From Pseudonocardia endophytica (GTDB lineage Bacteria; Actinomycetota; Actinomycetes; Mycobacteriales; Pseudonocardiaceae), in contig NZ_SMFZ01000002.1 in the NCBI RefSeq assembly GCF_004339565.1, forward strand, positions 1,612,001-1,676,000: 64,000 nucleotides of DNA. The letters run 5' to 3'. Below are positions 34,401 through 43,022 of this stretch, piece after piece. A program made the position numbers and the translations under genes. The stretch's first letter is position 1. Every line of letters begins with the position of its first letter. The notes under the pieces are model-generated. The model ran no database searches and was not told where the DNA came from. It was given only the letters and a program-made list of their open reading frames with translations.

Positions 34401-37249
34401 GTCCCGGTGCGACCGTGGCGCGCAAGCAGCTGGTAGTGACGACCGGTGCGCTGGTCACGCTCCGGACGCGGGTCGACGCGCTGGCGGTCGACATCGTGCG
34501 TATCCCCGGACTGGAGCTGCCTGCGGGGTGGAACCCGTTCGACGATGCGGCGCGGGCGGATCTGCACCGCCGGGTGGAGCGGCTGCGCGGTCTCGCCGCC
34601 GTCGTCGACCCGGACGGCACCGTGCGCGAGCGGTTCCGGGAACCGTTGCGCCGCAGCCTGCGCGCCGGTGTCGGTGCGGACACCCGGCCGGTGGTGGAGG
34701 CGGCATCGGCTGCTTCCGACCTCGCGACCGCCTGCGGGGTGCCGCCGGACTCGCTCGGCCCGTGGGCGGGTGACGATGGGCTGCTCCGGCACTGGCGGCG
34801 GACCGGACCGCGCCGCGGGCCCTGCGGTCCGCGGATGCAAAGCCTCCGGCAGTGGCTTGACCTCCTCGGTGCCGTGGATGCGCTGCGGCACAACGGTATG
34901 CACGCAACCCGATCCGCCGTGCTGGCCGGTGGTCTCGACGTCGACGAGGCCCGCCGCTCGTTCGAGCTGGGTCTCGCGCGGGCCTCGGTCGACGAGCGTC
35001 TGCAGACCACCGGGCTGGACGGCTTCGACCGGCGGGCACACGAGCGGGCCGTCGAGCGCTTCGGTGTCGCGTCGACGGTCGTACGTCGGAACCTCGTGTC
35101 CGTACTGCCGCACCAGGTCCTGGCCGGACGCGAGTTCGACGCCGGCGCGGTCAGCGGCCGGGTCGGCGAGCTGCGTCGCCAGCTCGGAAGCCGCCGTGGC
35201 AAGAAGATCCGGGAGCTGATCAGCGCCTACGGCGACCTGATCACGCGGGTGCTGCCATGCGTCCTGGTGAGCCCGGACTCGCTGGCCCGATTCTTCCCGG
35301 CGGTCGCCGACCAGTTCGACATCGTGGTGTTCGATGAGGCGTCCCAGGTCCGTGTCGCCGACGCGGTCGGTGCGATGGGGCGGGGACGGTCCGTGGTCGT
35401 GGTCGGGGACAGCAAGCAGATGCCTCCGACCGCGTTCGCGGAGAGCTCGGGCGTCGACGACGACCCGGACGCCGAACCGATCGAGGGTGCCGTCGAGGAC
35501 GAGGAGTCGATCCTCACCGAGTGCGTGCAGGCACGGGTCGAGTCGCAGCGGCTGCGCTGGCACTACCGAAGTCAGGACGAGTCGCTGATCGCGTTCAGCA
35601 ACCACCACTACTACGCCGGCGACCTCTCGTCGTTCCCTGCACCGTCGTCCGTCGGAGCCGCGGTCTCGCTCGTGCGCGTGGACGGCACGTTCCACCGCAG
35701 CGGGAAGGGACCGCTGTTACGGACGAACCCGATCGAGGCGCAGGCCGTCGTCGCAGAGATCCGTCGCCGGTTCGCCGACTCGCCGGACGCCCTGCCGTCG
35801 ATCGGAGTGGTCACGTTCAACCAGCAACAACGCGCGTACGTCGAGGGACTCCTGCGCGACCTGGACGACGTCCGGGTCGCCGAGGCGCTCGACGACCCGG
35901 ACGGGCTGTTCGTCAAGAACCTCGAGAACGTGCAGGGCGACGAGCGGGACACGATCCTGTTCTCCACCGCGTTTAGCGTGAACGAGCGCGGCGTGCTTCC
36001 GTCGAACTTCGGACCGCTCAACCGCGCGGGCGGCGAGCGCAGGCTCAACGTCGCGGTGACCCGTGCCCGGCGGCAGATCGTCGTGTTCTCCAGCTTCGAC
36101 CCGGAGCAGATGCGGACCGCGGAGACATCGTCCGTCGGGTTCAGGCACCTCCGTACCTACCTGGAGATGGCGGACCGGGGACCGTCGGCGCTCCCCGCCG
36201 ACCGGCGCAGGCGGGCGGTCGTCGACCGCCACCGTGACGACGTCGCCGAAGCGCTTCGTGCCGCGGGTCTGGACGTGCGCTGTGACGTCGGGCTCTCCGA
36301 CTTCACCCTGGACCTGGTCCTCGAGCGCGACGGCCGCCCGCACGTCGCGGTCCTTCTCGACGGTCCGGGCTGGAGCCGTCGCCTCACGGCTCGGGACCGG
36401 GACCGGCTGCCGCGCGAGGTGCTGGGCGACATCCTGGGCTGGCCGCGGGTGGAGCGGGTGTGGTTGCCGGAATGGCTGGCCGACAAAGACTCCGTGGTCA
36501 CGCGGCTGATGGCGGTCGTGCGGGACAACGGCCCGGCACGGTCCACGGTGGAGCCCGTGCCGACCTCGACCCCGGCGCCGACGGTCCGCCCGGAGGTGTC
36601 CCGGCCGGAACCGGAGCCCCGCCCGTCGGGTGCCATCCCAACTCTCGCGTCGAGTGCGCCCGCTCGCCCCGTGATGGACGCGACATGGCCGGGCGACGCG
36701 ACCGAGTTCGTGCCGTGGCACGGCCGACGCCTGGGAGGCAGAGATGTGCTCGACGCCCTGCCCGGGCGTGCGGCGGCCGCGCAGGTCCGCGAAGCACTTG
36801 TCGCGGTCGTGGAGGCCGAGGGGCCGATCCACTTCGACCGTCTCGCCCGGCTCGTCGGCCAGTCGTTCGACCTCTCGAAGCTGCATGCCTCGCGACGCGA
36901 CGCGATCCTGCACCAGCTTCCCCGCGGGTTGCGGTGCGACCGCGTCGAGACCGTCGCGTGGCCCGCGACACGCGATCCGGAGACGTGGACCGGTTACCGG
37001 CCCGCCCCGGAGGGTGCGTCGCGTGCGATCGAGGACGTCCCGCTGCGCGAGATCGTCAACGCGATGGCGGCGCTGGCCCGGTCCACCGGCGGCATGGAGC
37101 TCGACGAACTGCACCGGGAGACGCTGCGGGTGTTCGGCCTGAAGCGCCGCACCGGAGGCGCCGTCGAGCGGCTGAACGCCGCGGTCGCCCTCGCGGAGAA
37201 CAAGGAGCGGTTGCGACGGACGGCGCTCGGGACGGTCACCGCCGTGTAG
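31433..37249 (+). CDS. Giant DUF4011 / SF1 helicase / Vsr-like nuclease / DUF3320 protein (Hhe-like defence helicase)
   Basis: 1938 residues from GTG 31433, chosen for the GGGGGAG at 31422-31428; ATG 31448 is the alternative. Order of parts: beta-rich N-terminus; a transglutaminase-like stretch with Cys in DGRIGTCLDTVVTMAAVLEQ (~residue 221) and His in VEGHAFLGYW (~247); DUF4011 (RWKNALLDLSLRNRLIHF, ~385); SF1 helicase with Walker A LEGPPGTGKSQTITN (~683), DEAD-like VVFDEASQVR (~1298), VVVGDSKQMPPTAF (~1322) and the C-terminal motif VAVTRARRQIVVFSS; a Vsr/REase-like region (~1590-1680, DFTLDLVLERDGRP, LDGPGWSRRLTARDRDRLP); and DUF3320 near 1780-1920. This order matches the Hhe single-gene antiviral helicase group. 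Likely role: unwinding and cutting invading nucleic acid. Confidence 0.88.
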   Translation: MRPSGMTIDLEVRPVLSYAMAHNGIAVVTRIVVSPAPGDVQGARLQVQVSDATGPIGESQEVLLDLRAGDSAVLSDLRLALDPTAMLQVEEQRPGTVTARLDVDGQVWAEQVTAVQLLAAHQWTAGPVGLALEMLAAHVMPNHPAITALASEVADRLAATTGDPSLQGYQAGPERVDRIVDAVYEVMQARGIGYAEPPASWADEGQKVRTPGEVLDGRIGTCLDTVVTMAAVLEQAGVRPLLWVVEGHAFLGYWRDESSLATAAELDVAGAVNRVDLGEIALVETTSLTRGAHRVPVAEARRTPAALHLSGDLAHVVGIVDVHRARLDRVVPLPARSRDADGAVRVTTYTPAVHTPAAVPTSAPVGEPRRRTAPSEPPRVTRWKNALLDLSLRNRLIHFTERAGLELLLPDGGAAVIEDLLHQNTSVTLRASDEFAAVEGARGLRSARDLPQAVLQDLLHGKRSVHADVTGEAYPARMRGLAYKARTITEETGANNLYLALGTLVWDLDGRSLRSPLILVPVTLRAASRGGHYRLTLDEAGTSTPNYCLIEKLRQTHGLTIPGLAEPAEDGAGIDLDAAFDATRRTIAERGLAFRVEPTAHLAVLQFAKFRLWKDLDENWRAFASNPLVAHLLHTPTEAFADPVPAPVTSDLDGLDEDCPVPADASQLRAVSDAVAGRTFVLEGPPGTGKSQTITNLLAHAIAQGRRVLFVAEKRAALDVVQSRLDAVGLGPLSLDLHDKGSKPVAVKQQIAAALDLAVEADRAEHAGRVEELRAARRPLTRYAFGMSERNAADFSLYDARCAELAHDDADLIPVPLSVPSGTDSTGAARLREMFGALPAVVDVARPGPGHPWSFVDRPAAVDVAAAGYAAGRLDAVLGALPPVLAPGLDAARTPRELQLLADLVAAGVPLGVLDEVRSGRWNAAVDQVLGDVDRFRSEQHPGLDVLSPSALGLPVAEIDRAANEAAASGFFGRRKRVDAVRATLAPALRPGATVARKQLVVTTGALVTLRTRVDALAVDIVRIPGLELPAGWNPFDDAARADLHRRVERLRGLAAVVDPDGTVRERFREPLRRSLRAGVGADTRPVVEAASAASDLATACGVPPDSLGPWAGDDGLLRHWRRTGPRRGPCGPRMQSLRQWLDLLGAVDALRHNGMHATRSAVLAGGLDVDEARRSFELGLARASVDERLQTTGLDGFDRRAHERAVERFGVASTVVRRNLVSVLPHQVLAGREFDAGAVSGRVGELRRQLGSRRGKKIRELISAYGDLITRVLPCVLVSPDSLARFFPAVADQFDIVVFDEASQVRVADAVGAMGRGRSVVVVGDSKQMPPTAFAESSGVDDDPDAEPIEGAVEDEESILTECVQARVESQRLRWHYRSQDESLIAFSNHHYYAGDLSSFPAPSSVGAAVSLVRVDGTFHRSGKGPLLRTNPIEAQAVVAEIRRRFADSPDALPSIGVVTFNQQQRAYVEGLLRDLDDVRVAEALDDPDGLFVKNLENVQGDERDTILFSTAFSVNERGVLPSNFGPLNRAGGERRLNVAVTRARRQIVVFSSFDPEQMRTAETSSVGFRHLRTYLEMADRGPSALPADRRRRAVVDRHRDDVAEALRAAGLDVRCDVGLSDFTLDLVLERDGRPHVAVLLDGPGWSRRLTARDRDRLPREVLGDILGWPRVERVWLPEWLADKDSVVTRLMAVVRDNGPARSTVEPVPTSTPAPTVRPEVSRPEPEPRPSGAIPTLASSAPARPVMDATWPGDATEFVPWHGRRLGGRDVLDALPGRAAAAQVREALVAVVEAEGPIHFDRLARLVGQSFDLSKLHASRRDAILHQLPRGLRCDRVETVAWPATRDPETWTGYRPAPEGASRAIEDVPLREIVNAMAALARSTGGMELDELHRETLRVFGLKRRTGGAVERLNAAVALAENKERLRRTALGTVTAV

Positions 37250-37256
37250 GCGCCCG

Positions 37257-37457
37257 TCAGCCCCGCTGCCGCTCGAACGTCACCAGGATCCCGTCGACCC
37301 CGCCGGGTCCGATGCGGCCCTTGACCTCGGCCGCCGTGATGGCCTTGAGCTGCCAGCCCTGCCCGGCGTGGTCGTTGAGGATGCGCTCCAGCTTGTCGCC
37401 GGACATCTTGCCGCCCATCAGTCCTTCGCGGATCTCGACGACCTTGTACTCGTACAT
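37257..37457 (-). CDS. DUF4177-like small protein
   Basis: 66 residues: MYEYKVVEIREGLMGGKMSG then LERILNDHAGQGWQLKAITA and GILVTFER. This is the compact beta-alpha-beta pattern of DUF4177 (YKVVEI...LN..G..GW.L...). Cytoplasmic, function unknown. It ends 8 bases from the giant helicase gene on the opposite strand. Confidence 0.8.
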   Translation of the reverse strand: MYEYKVVEIREGLMGGKMSGDKLERILNDHAGQGWQLKAITAAEVKGRIGPGGVDGILVTFERQRG

Positions 37458-37524
37458 CCCATGACCCCCTCGTCGTCATCGTTCCCCGGAGGAACGACCG
37501 GAGTGCGGGTCGAGGTTCCCGGCG

Positions 37525-37623
37525 TCAGCCGAGCAGGCCCGTCACGTACGCGATCGTGGTCAGCGCCACGAAGATCGTCAGGGCCAGCAGGAGCGTGAGC
37601 CACAGCCGTCGCAGCGTCCCCAT
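37525..37623 (-). CDS. 32-residue single-pass membrane peptide coupled to the Nramp-like gene
   Basis: ATG 37623 overlaps the transporter stop as TGATG. The product starts MGTLRRLWLTLLLALTIFVA and continues TTIAYVTGLLG: a short positive N-terminus and one hydrophobic helix covering nearly the whole peptide. The tight coupling suggests a small subunit or stabiliser of the transporter. Too short for most gene finders; reality rests on the coupling and the clear transmembrane composition. Confidence 0.55.
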   Translation of the reverse strand: MGTLRRLWLTLLLALTIFVALTTIAYVTGLLG

Positions 37624-39077
37624 CAGGCGAGTGACGCCGGGCCGGCGGTGACCATCTGGTAGATCAGGAACACCGAGAACGCGATGTAGAACAGCGCGAC
37701 GAACACCATCACCGGCAGCCGCCAGCCCTTGAGGCGGGCGAACTCCGGCAGGAACCGCCGGTTGATCATGATGACCAGCACCGAGTAGAACGCCATCACG
37801 AACCCGCCGCCCGCCGAGGAGATCACCAGCAGCACGACGGGCTCGATCCCGGTCCAGATGATCGCCGACCCGGTCACGATCAGGATCCACACGACCGTGA
37901 TGTAGATCTTGCTCTCGCTCCAGAACGTGCTGTCCTTCAGGAAGGTGACCTTGAGCGAGTCCCCGGCGAGCCGGCTGACGTAGTCGACGACGCCGATGTT
38001 CGTGGAGAACAGCATGAGGAACCCGGCGACGTAGAACGCCGTCGTGAACCAGGGGGCGACCAGCTCACCCAGTGCCTGTCCCTCGGTCTTCAGGAACGAC
38101 AGCTCCGAGTCGAGGTCCTCGTTCAGCCCGACCGTCGAGAACACCAGCACCGACATCGACACCAGCAGCAGCGCCCCGACGAACCAGAACGTGATCAGCT
38201 GCTCGGTGTTCGCGATCTTCCACCACTGCCGCCAGCGGCGCTCGTTGTCCTCCGTGCTCGGGACCATGTAGCCGAGCGACGGCGCCGCGACCTCCTGGCC
38301 GGTGATGGGGGAGACGACGTTCGGGATCCGCACCCCCATCCCCATGCCCTTGTCCCGGATGTAGTTGCTCTGCACCAGGTTGTTCGCCCCGCCCGCGCCC
38401 GCGAACACGATGGCGCCGAACAGCGACGCCGCGCCGAGCTGGGTGACCAGGGCGGGCAGCTCGCTCACCGTCCCGGGTGCCTCGGTGACGACGGCGGACC
38501 ACGCACTCGCCTTCGTCGCGAGCACGATCGCCGCCAGGACGAACAGCAGGATCAGCACCACCATCAGACCCTCGACCTTCTCGAGCATCTGATAGACGAC
38601 CGGCGACACCGTGATCGCCAGCCCGATCGAGAGCAGGAAGATCGTGGCGACGACCGGGACGGCGGAGTCGGACAGGTCGAAGATGAACGTGAACACGGTC
38701 GCGCCGCTGGACGCCCACCCCGGCCAGAGGTTCGGCAGGATCGCGCCGGCCACGAACAGCACGCCCCACGGCAGCCACAGCCGCGAGAACCCGGTCACCG
38801 CCGTCTCGCCGGTGACCAGCGTGTACCGCTCGATCTCCATGTTCAGGAAGTACTGGATCGTGATGCCCAGTACGGCCAGCCAGATGATGCCGGGCCCGAC
38901 CTGCGTGGTGATGTACGGCCAGAGCACCAGCTCGCCGGACCCGAGCGCGGTGGCCGTGAGGATGACGCTCGCCCCGAGGTAGCGCCGCAGACCCTGCGGT
39001 TCCGGCAGGTCGGCGTAGGGGACCCCGGGCAGGTGCCGGCTGGGGAGTTCGGTCGCCGTCGCGGTGCTCTCGGCCAT
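37623..39077 (-). CDS. Nramp-related transporter lacking the canonical metal motif
   Basis: 484 residues from ATG 39077 (GGAG nine bases upstream); an upstream start at 39119 is less likely. About 11-12 transmembrane helices with the Nramp/SLC11 layout. The first helix reads GASVILTATALGSGELVLWPY where Nramp metal transporters have DPGN, and the sixth helix reads AGAGGANNLVQSNYIRDKG where they have MPH. So the fold looks related but the transition-metal ligands are missing; the substrate may be a different cation or something else. The 32-codon membrane peptide follows in overlap. Confidence 0.8.
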   Translation of the reverse strand: MAESTATATELPSRHLPGVPYADLPEPQGLRRYLGASVILTATALGSGELVLWPYITTQVGPGIIWLAVLGITIQYFLNMEIERYTLVTGETAVTGFSRLWLPWGVLFVAGAILPNLWPGWASSGATVFTFIFDLSDSAVPVVATIFLLSIGLAITVSPVVYQMLEKVEGLMVVLILLFVLAAIVLATKASAWSAVVTEAPGTVSELPALVTQLGAASLFGAIVFAGAGGANNLVQSNYIRDKGMGMGVRIPNVVSPITGQEVAAPSLGYMVPSTEDNERRWRQWWKIANTEQLITFWFVGALLLVSMSVLVFSTVGLNEDLDSELSFLKTEGQALGELVAPWFTTAFYVAGFLMLFSTNIGVVDYVSRLAGDSLKVTFLKDSTFWSESKIYITVVWILIVTGSAIIWTGIEPVVLLVISSAGGGFVMAFYSVLVIMINRRFLPEFARLKGWRLPVMVFVALFYIAFSVFLIYQMVTAGPASLA

Positions 39078-39184
39078 CAGGCGGCTCCAGCGTCGTCGTC
39101 CCGCTTCGTTGCGGGACACGGCACTTTATCCGGGATCGGACCGAGATCGGTACCGGAGAGTGGATCGTCCGGTTCGGCGGTGGC

Positions 39185-40369
39185 TCAGACGGACAGTCCG
39201 AGCGACCGTGCGATCAGCATGCGCTGCACCTCCGACGTGCCCTCGCCGATCGTCAGGATCCTGGCGTCCTGGTGGTGCCGCGTCGCGGCGGACTCCTCGA
39301 CGAACCCGTACCCGCCCTCGAGCTGCGTGGCCAGGTTCGCCGCCTCCACCGCCATCTCGGACGCGACGAGCTTGGCGACCGCGGCCTCGTCGCGGATGGA
39401 CATGCCCTGGTCGTACTTCCAGGCGCCGTCGTAGGTCATCGTCCGGGCCGTGGACGCGAGCGCGGCGATCTGCGCGATCGGGAACGCGACGGCCTGATGA
39501 CTCGCCAGAGGCCGGCCGAACGACGTCCGGCCCTCGGTGAAGCGCACGGCGTCCTCCAGACAGCCGCGCGCCAGCCCGGCGCTCATCGCGGCGATCGGGA
39601 ACCGTGCCCAGGTCAGGAACTCCAGCACGTCGCGGTAGCCGCGCCCGGGTTCGGACAGCAGCGCCTCGCCGGGTACACGGACGTCGTCGAAGAACAACGG
39701 GTGCGTGTCCGACGAGCGCCAGCCGGCCTTGGGGTAGGCCGGCCCGACCGTGACGCCGGGCGCGTCCAGCGGGACCAGGAACGCCGAGACCGGCGGGCGG
39801 CCGTCGTCGGAGCGTCCGACGGCGGCCAGGAGGATCACGTAGCGGGAGAACTCCGTGCCGGAGTTCGTGATGAACTGCTTGGCGCCGTTGATGACCCAGT
39901 CGCCGCCGTCCTGCCGCGCGAGCGTGGCGATGTTGCCGGCGTCGGAGCCGCCGGTCGGCTCGGTCAGCCCGACGGCGACGAACGTCTCGCCGGTGCACGC
40001 CTCGGGCAGGATGCGGCGGCAGAGCTCCGGGCGGTCCGACGCCAGGTGTGCGAGCAGCGAGACACAGATCGCCTGCACGTGGACGGTCACGGCCAGCGAT
40101 GAGTCCACAGTGGCCAGTTCTTCGACGGTCAGGCAGTGCGTCCGCAGGTCGGCGCCCGCTCCGCCGTACTCGGTGGGTGCGAGCAGCCCGAACACGCCGA
40201 GGCGGCCGGCGGCGCGGACCAGGTCCGGATCGAAGCGCGACGCGATGCTGCGCCCGGCCGCACCGGGTGCGACCTCGTCGGCGCAGAACTTCCGCACCGT
40301 GTCCCGCCAGTCGAGGTGGTGCTGCTCGAACGCCCATGGCAGGTCGTACCCCGCGATCAACCCGGTCAT
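39185..40369 (-). CDS. Acyl-CoA dehydrogenase
   Basis: 394 residues from ATG 40369, overlapping the ligase stop by one base (TGATG). FAD/substrate motifs VAVGLTEPTGGSDAGNI near residue 135 and ITNSGTEFSRYVIL near 165; the C-terminal helical domain carries QLEGGYGFVEE and ILTIGEGTSEVQRMLIARSLGL with the expected catalytic Glu (GEGTSE). It introduces a 2,3-double bond into an acyl-CoA, passing electrons to ETF. The coupled ligase probably makes its substrate. Confidence 0.93.
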   Translation of the reverse strand: MTGLIAGYDLPWAFEQHHLDWRDTVRKFCADEVAPGAAGRSIASRFDPDLVRAAGRLGVFGLLAPTEYGGAGADLRTHCLTVEELATVDSSLAVTVHVQAICVSLLAHLASDRPELCRRILPEACTGETFVAVGLTEPTGGSDAGNIATLARQDGGDWVINGAKQFITNSGTEFSRYVILLAAVGRSDDGRPPVSAFLVPLDAPGVTVGPAYPKAGWRSSDTHPLFFDDVRVPGEALLSEPGRGYRDVLEFLTWARFPIAAMSAGLARGCLEDAVRFTEGRTSFGRPLASHQAVAFPIAQIAALASTARTMTYDGAWKYDQGMSIRDEAAVAKLVASEMAVEAANLATQLEGGYGFVEESAATRHHQDARILTIGEGTSEVQRMLIARSLGLSV

Positions 40370-41892
40370 CAGGCTCCGCTCACTCGTTGCTCGCGCCCGG
40401 CCCAGTGCGGCTCCCGCAGGGCCTTGCGCAACAGCTTTCCGACGACGTTCTTCGGCAGCGGCTCGGTCACGAACTCGACCGCGCCGGGCTTCTTGTACGA
40501 CCCGAGCCGTTCGGTCACCAGTTCGATGATCTCCTGCTCGGTGACGGCGTCGCGGTCGTCGACCCGGCAGACCGCCATCGGCGTCTCGCCCCAGCGCTCG
40601 TGCGGGATCGAGAACACGGCCACCTCGACGACGCACGCGTGGTCGGCGATCACCGTCTCCAGTTCGGCGGGCCAGATGTTGAAGCCGCCGGAGACGATCA
40701 TGTCGTCGGCGCGGTCGAGGACGTAGACGAACCCGTTGGCGTCGATCCGGCCGATGTCGCGGGTGCGCACCCAGCCGTCGACGAGGCGTTCCGCGGTCAG
40801 CTCGCCGGACTCGTCGCCCCAGAACTCGATCATCTGGCCCTCGACCTGGGCCCACAGCTCGCCCTCGCTGTTCAGCGGCAGGACGGTGACGCCGTCCTCG
40901 TCGCGGACCTGCATGCGCGCGAACGGCAGCACCCGTCCGGCCGCGCGCATCGGCTGCGAGCCGGGGTGATCGCCGAACCACTCCTCGGGTGTCATGATCG
41001 TGAGCGGGACGGCCTCGGTCTGGCCGAAGACCTGGTAGAGGACGTCGCCGAAGGCAGCGCGGCCGGCGAGAGCGGTCGCGTCGGTGATCGGCGCGCCGCC
41101 GACGAGCACGCACTCGAGCGCCGGGAACGCCTGTCCGCCTGCCTCCGCGGCCAGCATCTGCACCATCGACGGCGGGGTGAACATGTGTGTGACGGAGTGC
41201 TCGGTGAGCATGTCGAGGACCTTGCGCGGCTCGAACGCCCCGAACAGGAGGTTCGTGCTGCCGTGCAGCCATGCCGGCAGGAACAGGTAGCCGGACGCGT
41301 GCGAGATCGGCCCGGCGTGCCCGACGACGCTGCCCCAGCGCAGGTTCGGCAGCCGGTAGAGCCAGTTTCGGCAGTTCACGAGCCAGCCCTGCTGGGTGTA
41401 GCCGACGCCCTTGGACCGGCCCGTCGTACCCGCCGAGTGCCGGATGACGCACCAGTCGTCCGGACCCACCTCGACCATCGGATCCACATCGGACTGCGCG
41501 GCGAGCCAGTCCTCGTAGCCGGCGTCGCGGACGATCACGTGGGTGTCCAGGCCCTTGACCGAGTCGGCGTACGCGGCGTCGGTCATGACGACGACGGAGT
41601 CCGTCTGGGCGATCATGTGCGCGTGCGCCTCCGCGGAGTTGCGGGCGTACAGCGGCACCCGCACCGCGCCGGCGATCGCGGCGCCGAGGAACAGGTCGGC
41701 GGCGCCGAGGTTGTTGTCCTCCAGGCCGGCCACCCGGTCGCCGGGCCGGACACCGGCCGCGATCAGCGCGTTCGCCGTCCGGACGCCGCGGTCCCACATC
41801 TCGGCGAACGTGTACCTGCCGTGCTCGGTCAGGACGGCGGGGCGGTCGGCGTGCAGCGCGACCGACTGTCGCATGAGCCCGGGAACATCCAC
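40369..41892 (-). CDS. AMP-forming acyl-CoA synthetase (fatty/aryl acid-CoA ligase)
   Basis: 507 residues from GTG 41892 with GAGGAGG five bases upstream. The ATP loop is HSAGTTGRSKGVGYTQQG near residue 160, with Arg where Pro is usual. Further motifs are YQVFGQTEAVPLT (A5), GWVRTRDIGRID (A7) and the catalytic Lys in PLPKNVVGKLLRKAL at the C-terminus. It activates a carboxylic acid to its CoA thioester for the coupled dehydrogenase. The acid cannot be named from sequence. Confidence 0.93.
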   Translation of the reverse strand: MDVPGLMRQSVALHADRPAVLTEHGRYTFAEMWDRGVRTANALIAAGVRPGDRVAGLEDNNLGAADLFLGAAIAGAVRVPLYARNSAEAHAHMIAQTDSVVVMTDAAYADSVKGLDTHVIVRDAGYEDWLAAQSDVDPMVEVGPDDWCVIRHSAGTTGRSKGVGYTQQGWLVNCRNWLYRLPNLRWGSVVGHAGPISHASGYLFLPAWLHGSTNLLFGAFEPRKVLDMLTEHSVTHMFTPPSMVQMLAAEAGGQAFPALECVLVGGAPITDATALAGRAAFGDVLYQVFGQTEAVPLTIMTPEEWFGDHPGSQPMRAAGRVLPFARMQVRDEDGVTVLPLNSEGELWAQVEGQMIEFWGDESGELTAERLVDGWVRTRDIGRIDANGFVYVLDRADDMIVSGGFNIWPAELETVIADHACVVEVAVFSIPHERWGETPMAVCRVDDRDAVTEQEIIELVTERLGSYKKPGAVEFVTEPLPKNVVGKLLRKALREPHWAGREQRVSGA

Positions 41893-41967
41893 AGCGGCCT
41901 CCTCGTCACCACGTCCCGACCGACCGTAGGAACGACGTCCCGCCGGGAACACCCACGATCGTGGGGG

Positions 41968-42702
41968 TCAGGGGAGGAGGCCGGACTCCCGCGCCCGGTG
42001 CACGGCCTCGCCGCGCGTGTGCGAGTCCAGCTTGGACATCGCGGACTTGAGGTAGGACTTGGCCGTCTGCTCGGTCAGCCCGAGGCGTTGCGCGACAGTC
42101 CTGTTGCCGTGTCCGAGAGCCACCTCGACGAGCACGTCGTGCTCGCGCGGGGTCAGTGCCACCACCGGGGGTTCCGGCTCGGGCTGCTCGCCGACGCGGT
42201 CGACGAGGTCCTCGAGACGGCGTCGCAACGCCGGATCCGAGACGGCCGCGGCGATGTCCCGGAGCTCGGCGCGGACGTCCGGCTTCGTGTCGGTGTGCCG
42301 GCGGACGATCTCGACGGTGCGGTCGACGAGCCGTTCGCCGAAACCCGACCGACCGCGACTGCCGGCGTAGACGACCTCACGGACCACGTCGCCGTCGAAG
42401 ACGGGGATGGCGATGATCGAGCGCAGACCCTCGGCGCTGACGGCGCCGTCGTACTGGTGCGTGATGCCGCGGGCGGCGACGTAGTCGCGGACGTAGACGG
42501 GCCGGGCCAGCGCGATGCACCGGCCGCCGAGCCCGTCGCCGACGGCACTGCGCACGCCGCGCAGGCTGCCGCTGCGCGCGCCGTCGAAGCGGTCGAGCAC
42601 GAACGACGAGCCGGACACGTCGACACTCGCCGCGAACGCCATGTCCACGGGGGTGAGCGCGCGAAGGCGACCGAGAACCCCGGTGCCTGCGGCTACGCCC
42701 AT
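41968..42702 (-). CDS. GAF-LuxR-type transcriptional regulator
   Basis: 244 residues from ATG 42702 (GGAG six bases upstream; GTG 42708 is too close to it). Residues 1-130 are GAF-like (VGDGLGGRCIALARPVYVRDYV, RSIIAIPVFDGDVV), a small-molecule sensor; the C-terminal LuxR HTH is at ~180-240 (LTPREHDVLVEVALGHGNRTVAQRLGLTEQTAKSYL in outline). It lies just upstream of the ligase-dehydrogenase operon on the same strand and likely regulates it. Confidence 0.88.
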   Translation of the reverse strand: MGVAAGTGVLGRLRALTPVDMAFAASVDVSGSSFVLDRFDGARSGSLRGVRSAVGDGLGGRCIALARPVYVRDYVAARGITHQYDGAVSAEGLRSIIAIPVFDGDVVREVVYAGSRGRSGFGERLVDRTVEIVRRHTDTKPDVRAELRDIAAAVSDPALRRRLEDLVDRVGEQPEPEPPVVALTPREHDVLVEVALGHGNRTVAQRLGLTEQTAKSYLKSAMSKLDSHTRGEAVHRARESGLLP

Positions 42703-42767
42703 GATCACTCCACGACGTCGGTGACGTGGATCACGACCATACGGGCGCCGCCGTTCTGCGGCCAGGC

Positions 42768-43007
42768 TCAGATGTCCGGGACGCGCTCCGTGCCACCGGG
42801 AACATCGGAGCCCTCGGGCTCCTGCGGGACGGCGTCGACCGCGTCGCGCAGATTCGCGAACTCGCGGTCGGGGAGTGCCCGCAGGCCCTGCAGCGTCTCC
42901 TCGCCGGCGTCGCGGGTCTGCGCGTAGTCGAGCAGGTCCTGCTTGCCGGCCGGGAAGTCGGCTCCCTGGAGGGCCTTCTCAACGCGGGCGTCGTCACGTC
43001 GGGTCAT
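42768..43007 (-). CDS. DUF2795 domain protein
   Basis: 79 residues: KALQGADFPAGKQDLLDYA, GEETLQGLRALPDREF and DLRDAV-like end match DUF2795 (L.G..FPA.K.DLL.YA...L..L..LP...F). AGGAG lies seven bases upstream of ATG. Small cytoplasmic actinobacterial protein of unknown function. Confidence 0.85.
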   Translation of the reverse strand: MTRRDDARVEKALQGADFPAGKQDLLDYAQTRDAGEETLQGLRALPDREFANLRDAVDAVPQEPEGSDVPGGTERVPDI

Positions 43008-43022
43008 CGTGGTGCTCCTCGC

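Noticed and set aside
32228..35695. Open frame of 1155 codons on the minus strand inside the giant helicase gene
   Set aside because: It lies exactly antisense to conserved helicase motifs, has Arg/Asp/His-rich low-complexity content and no family features; a side effect of high-GC third positions.
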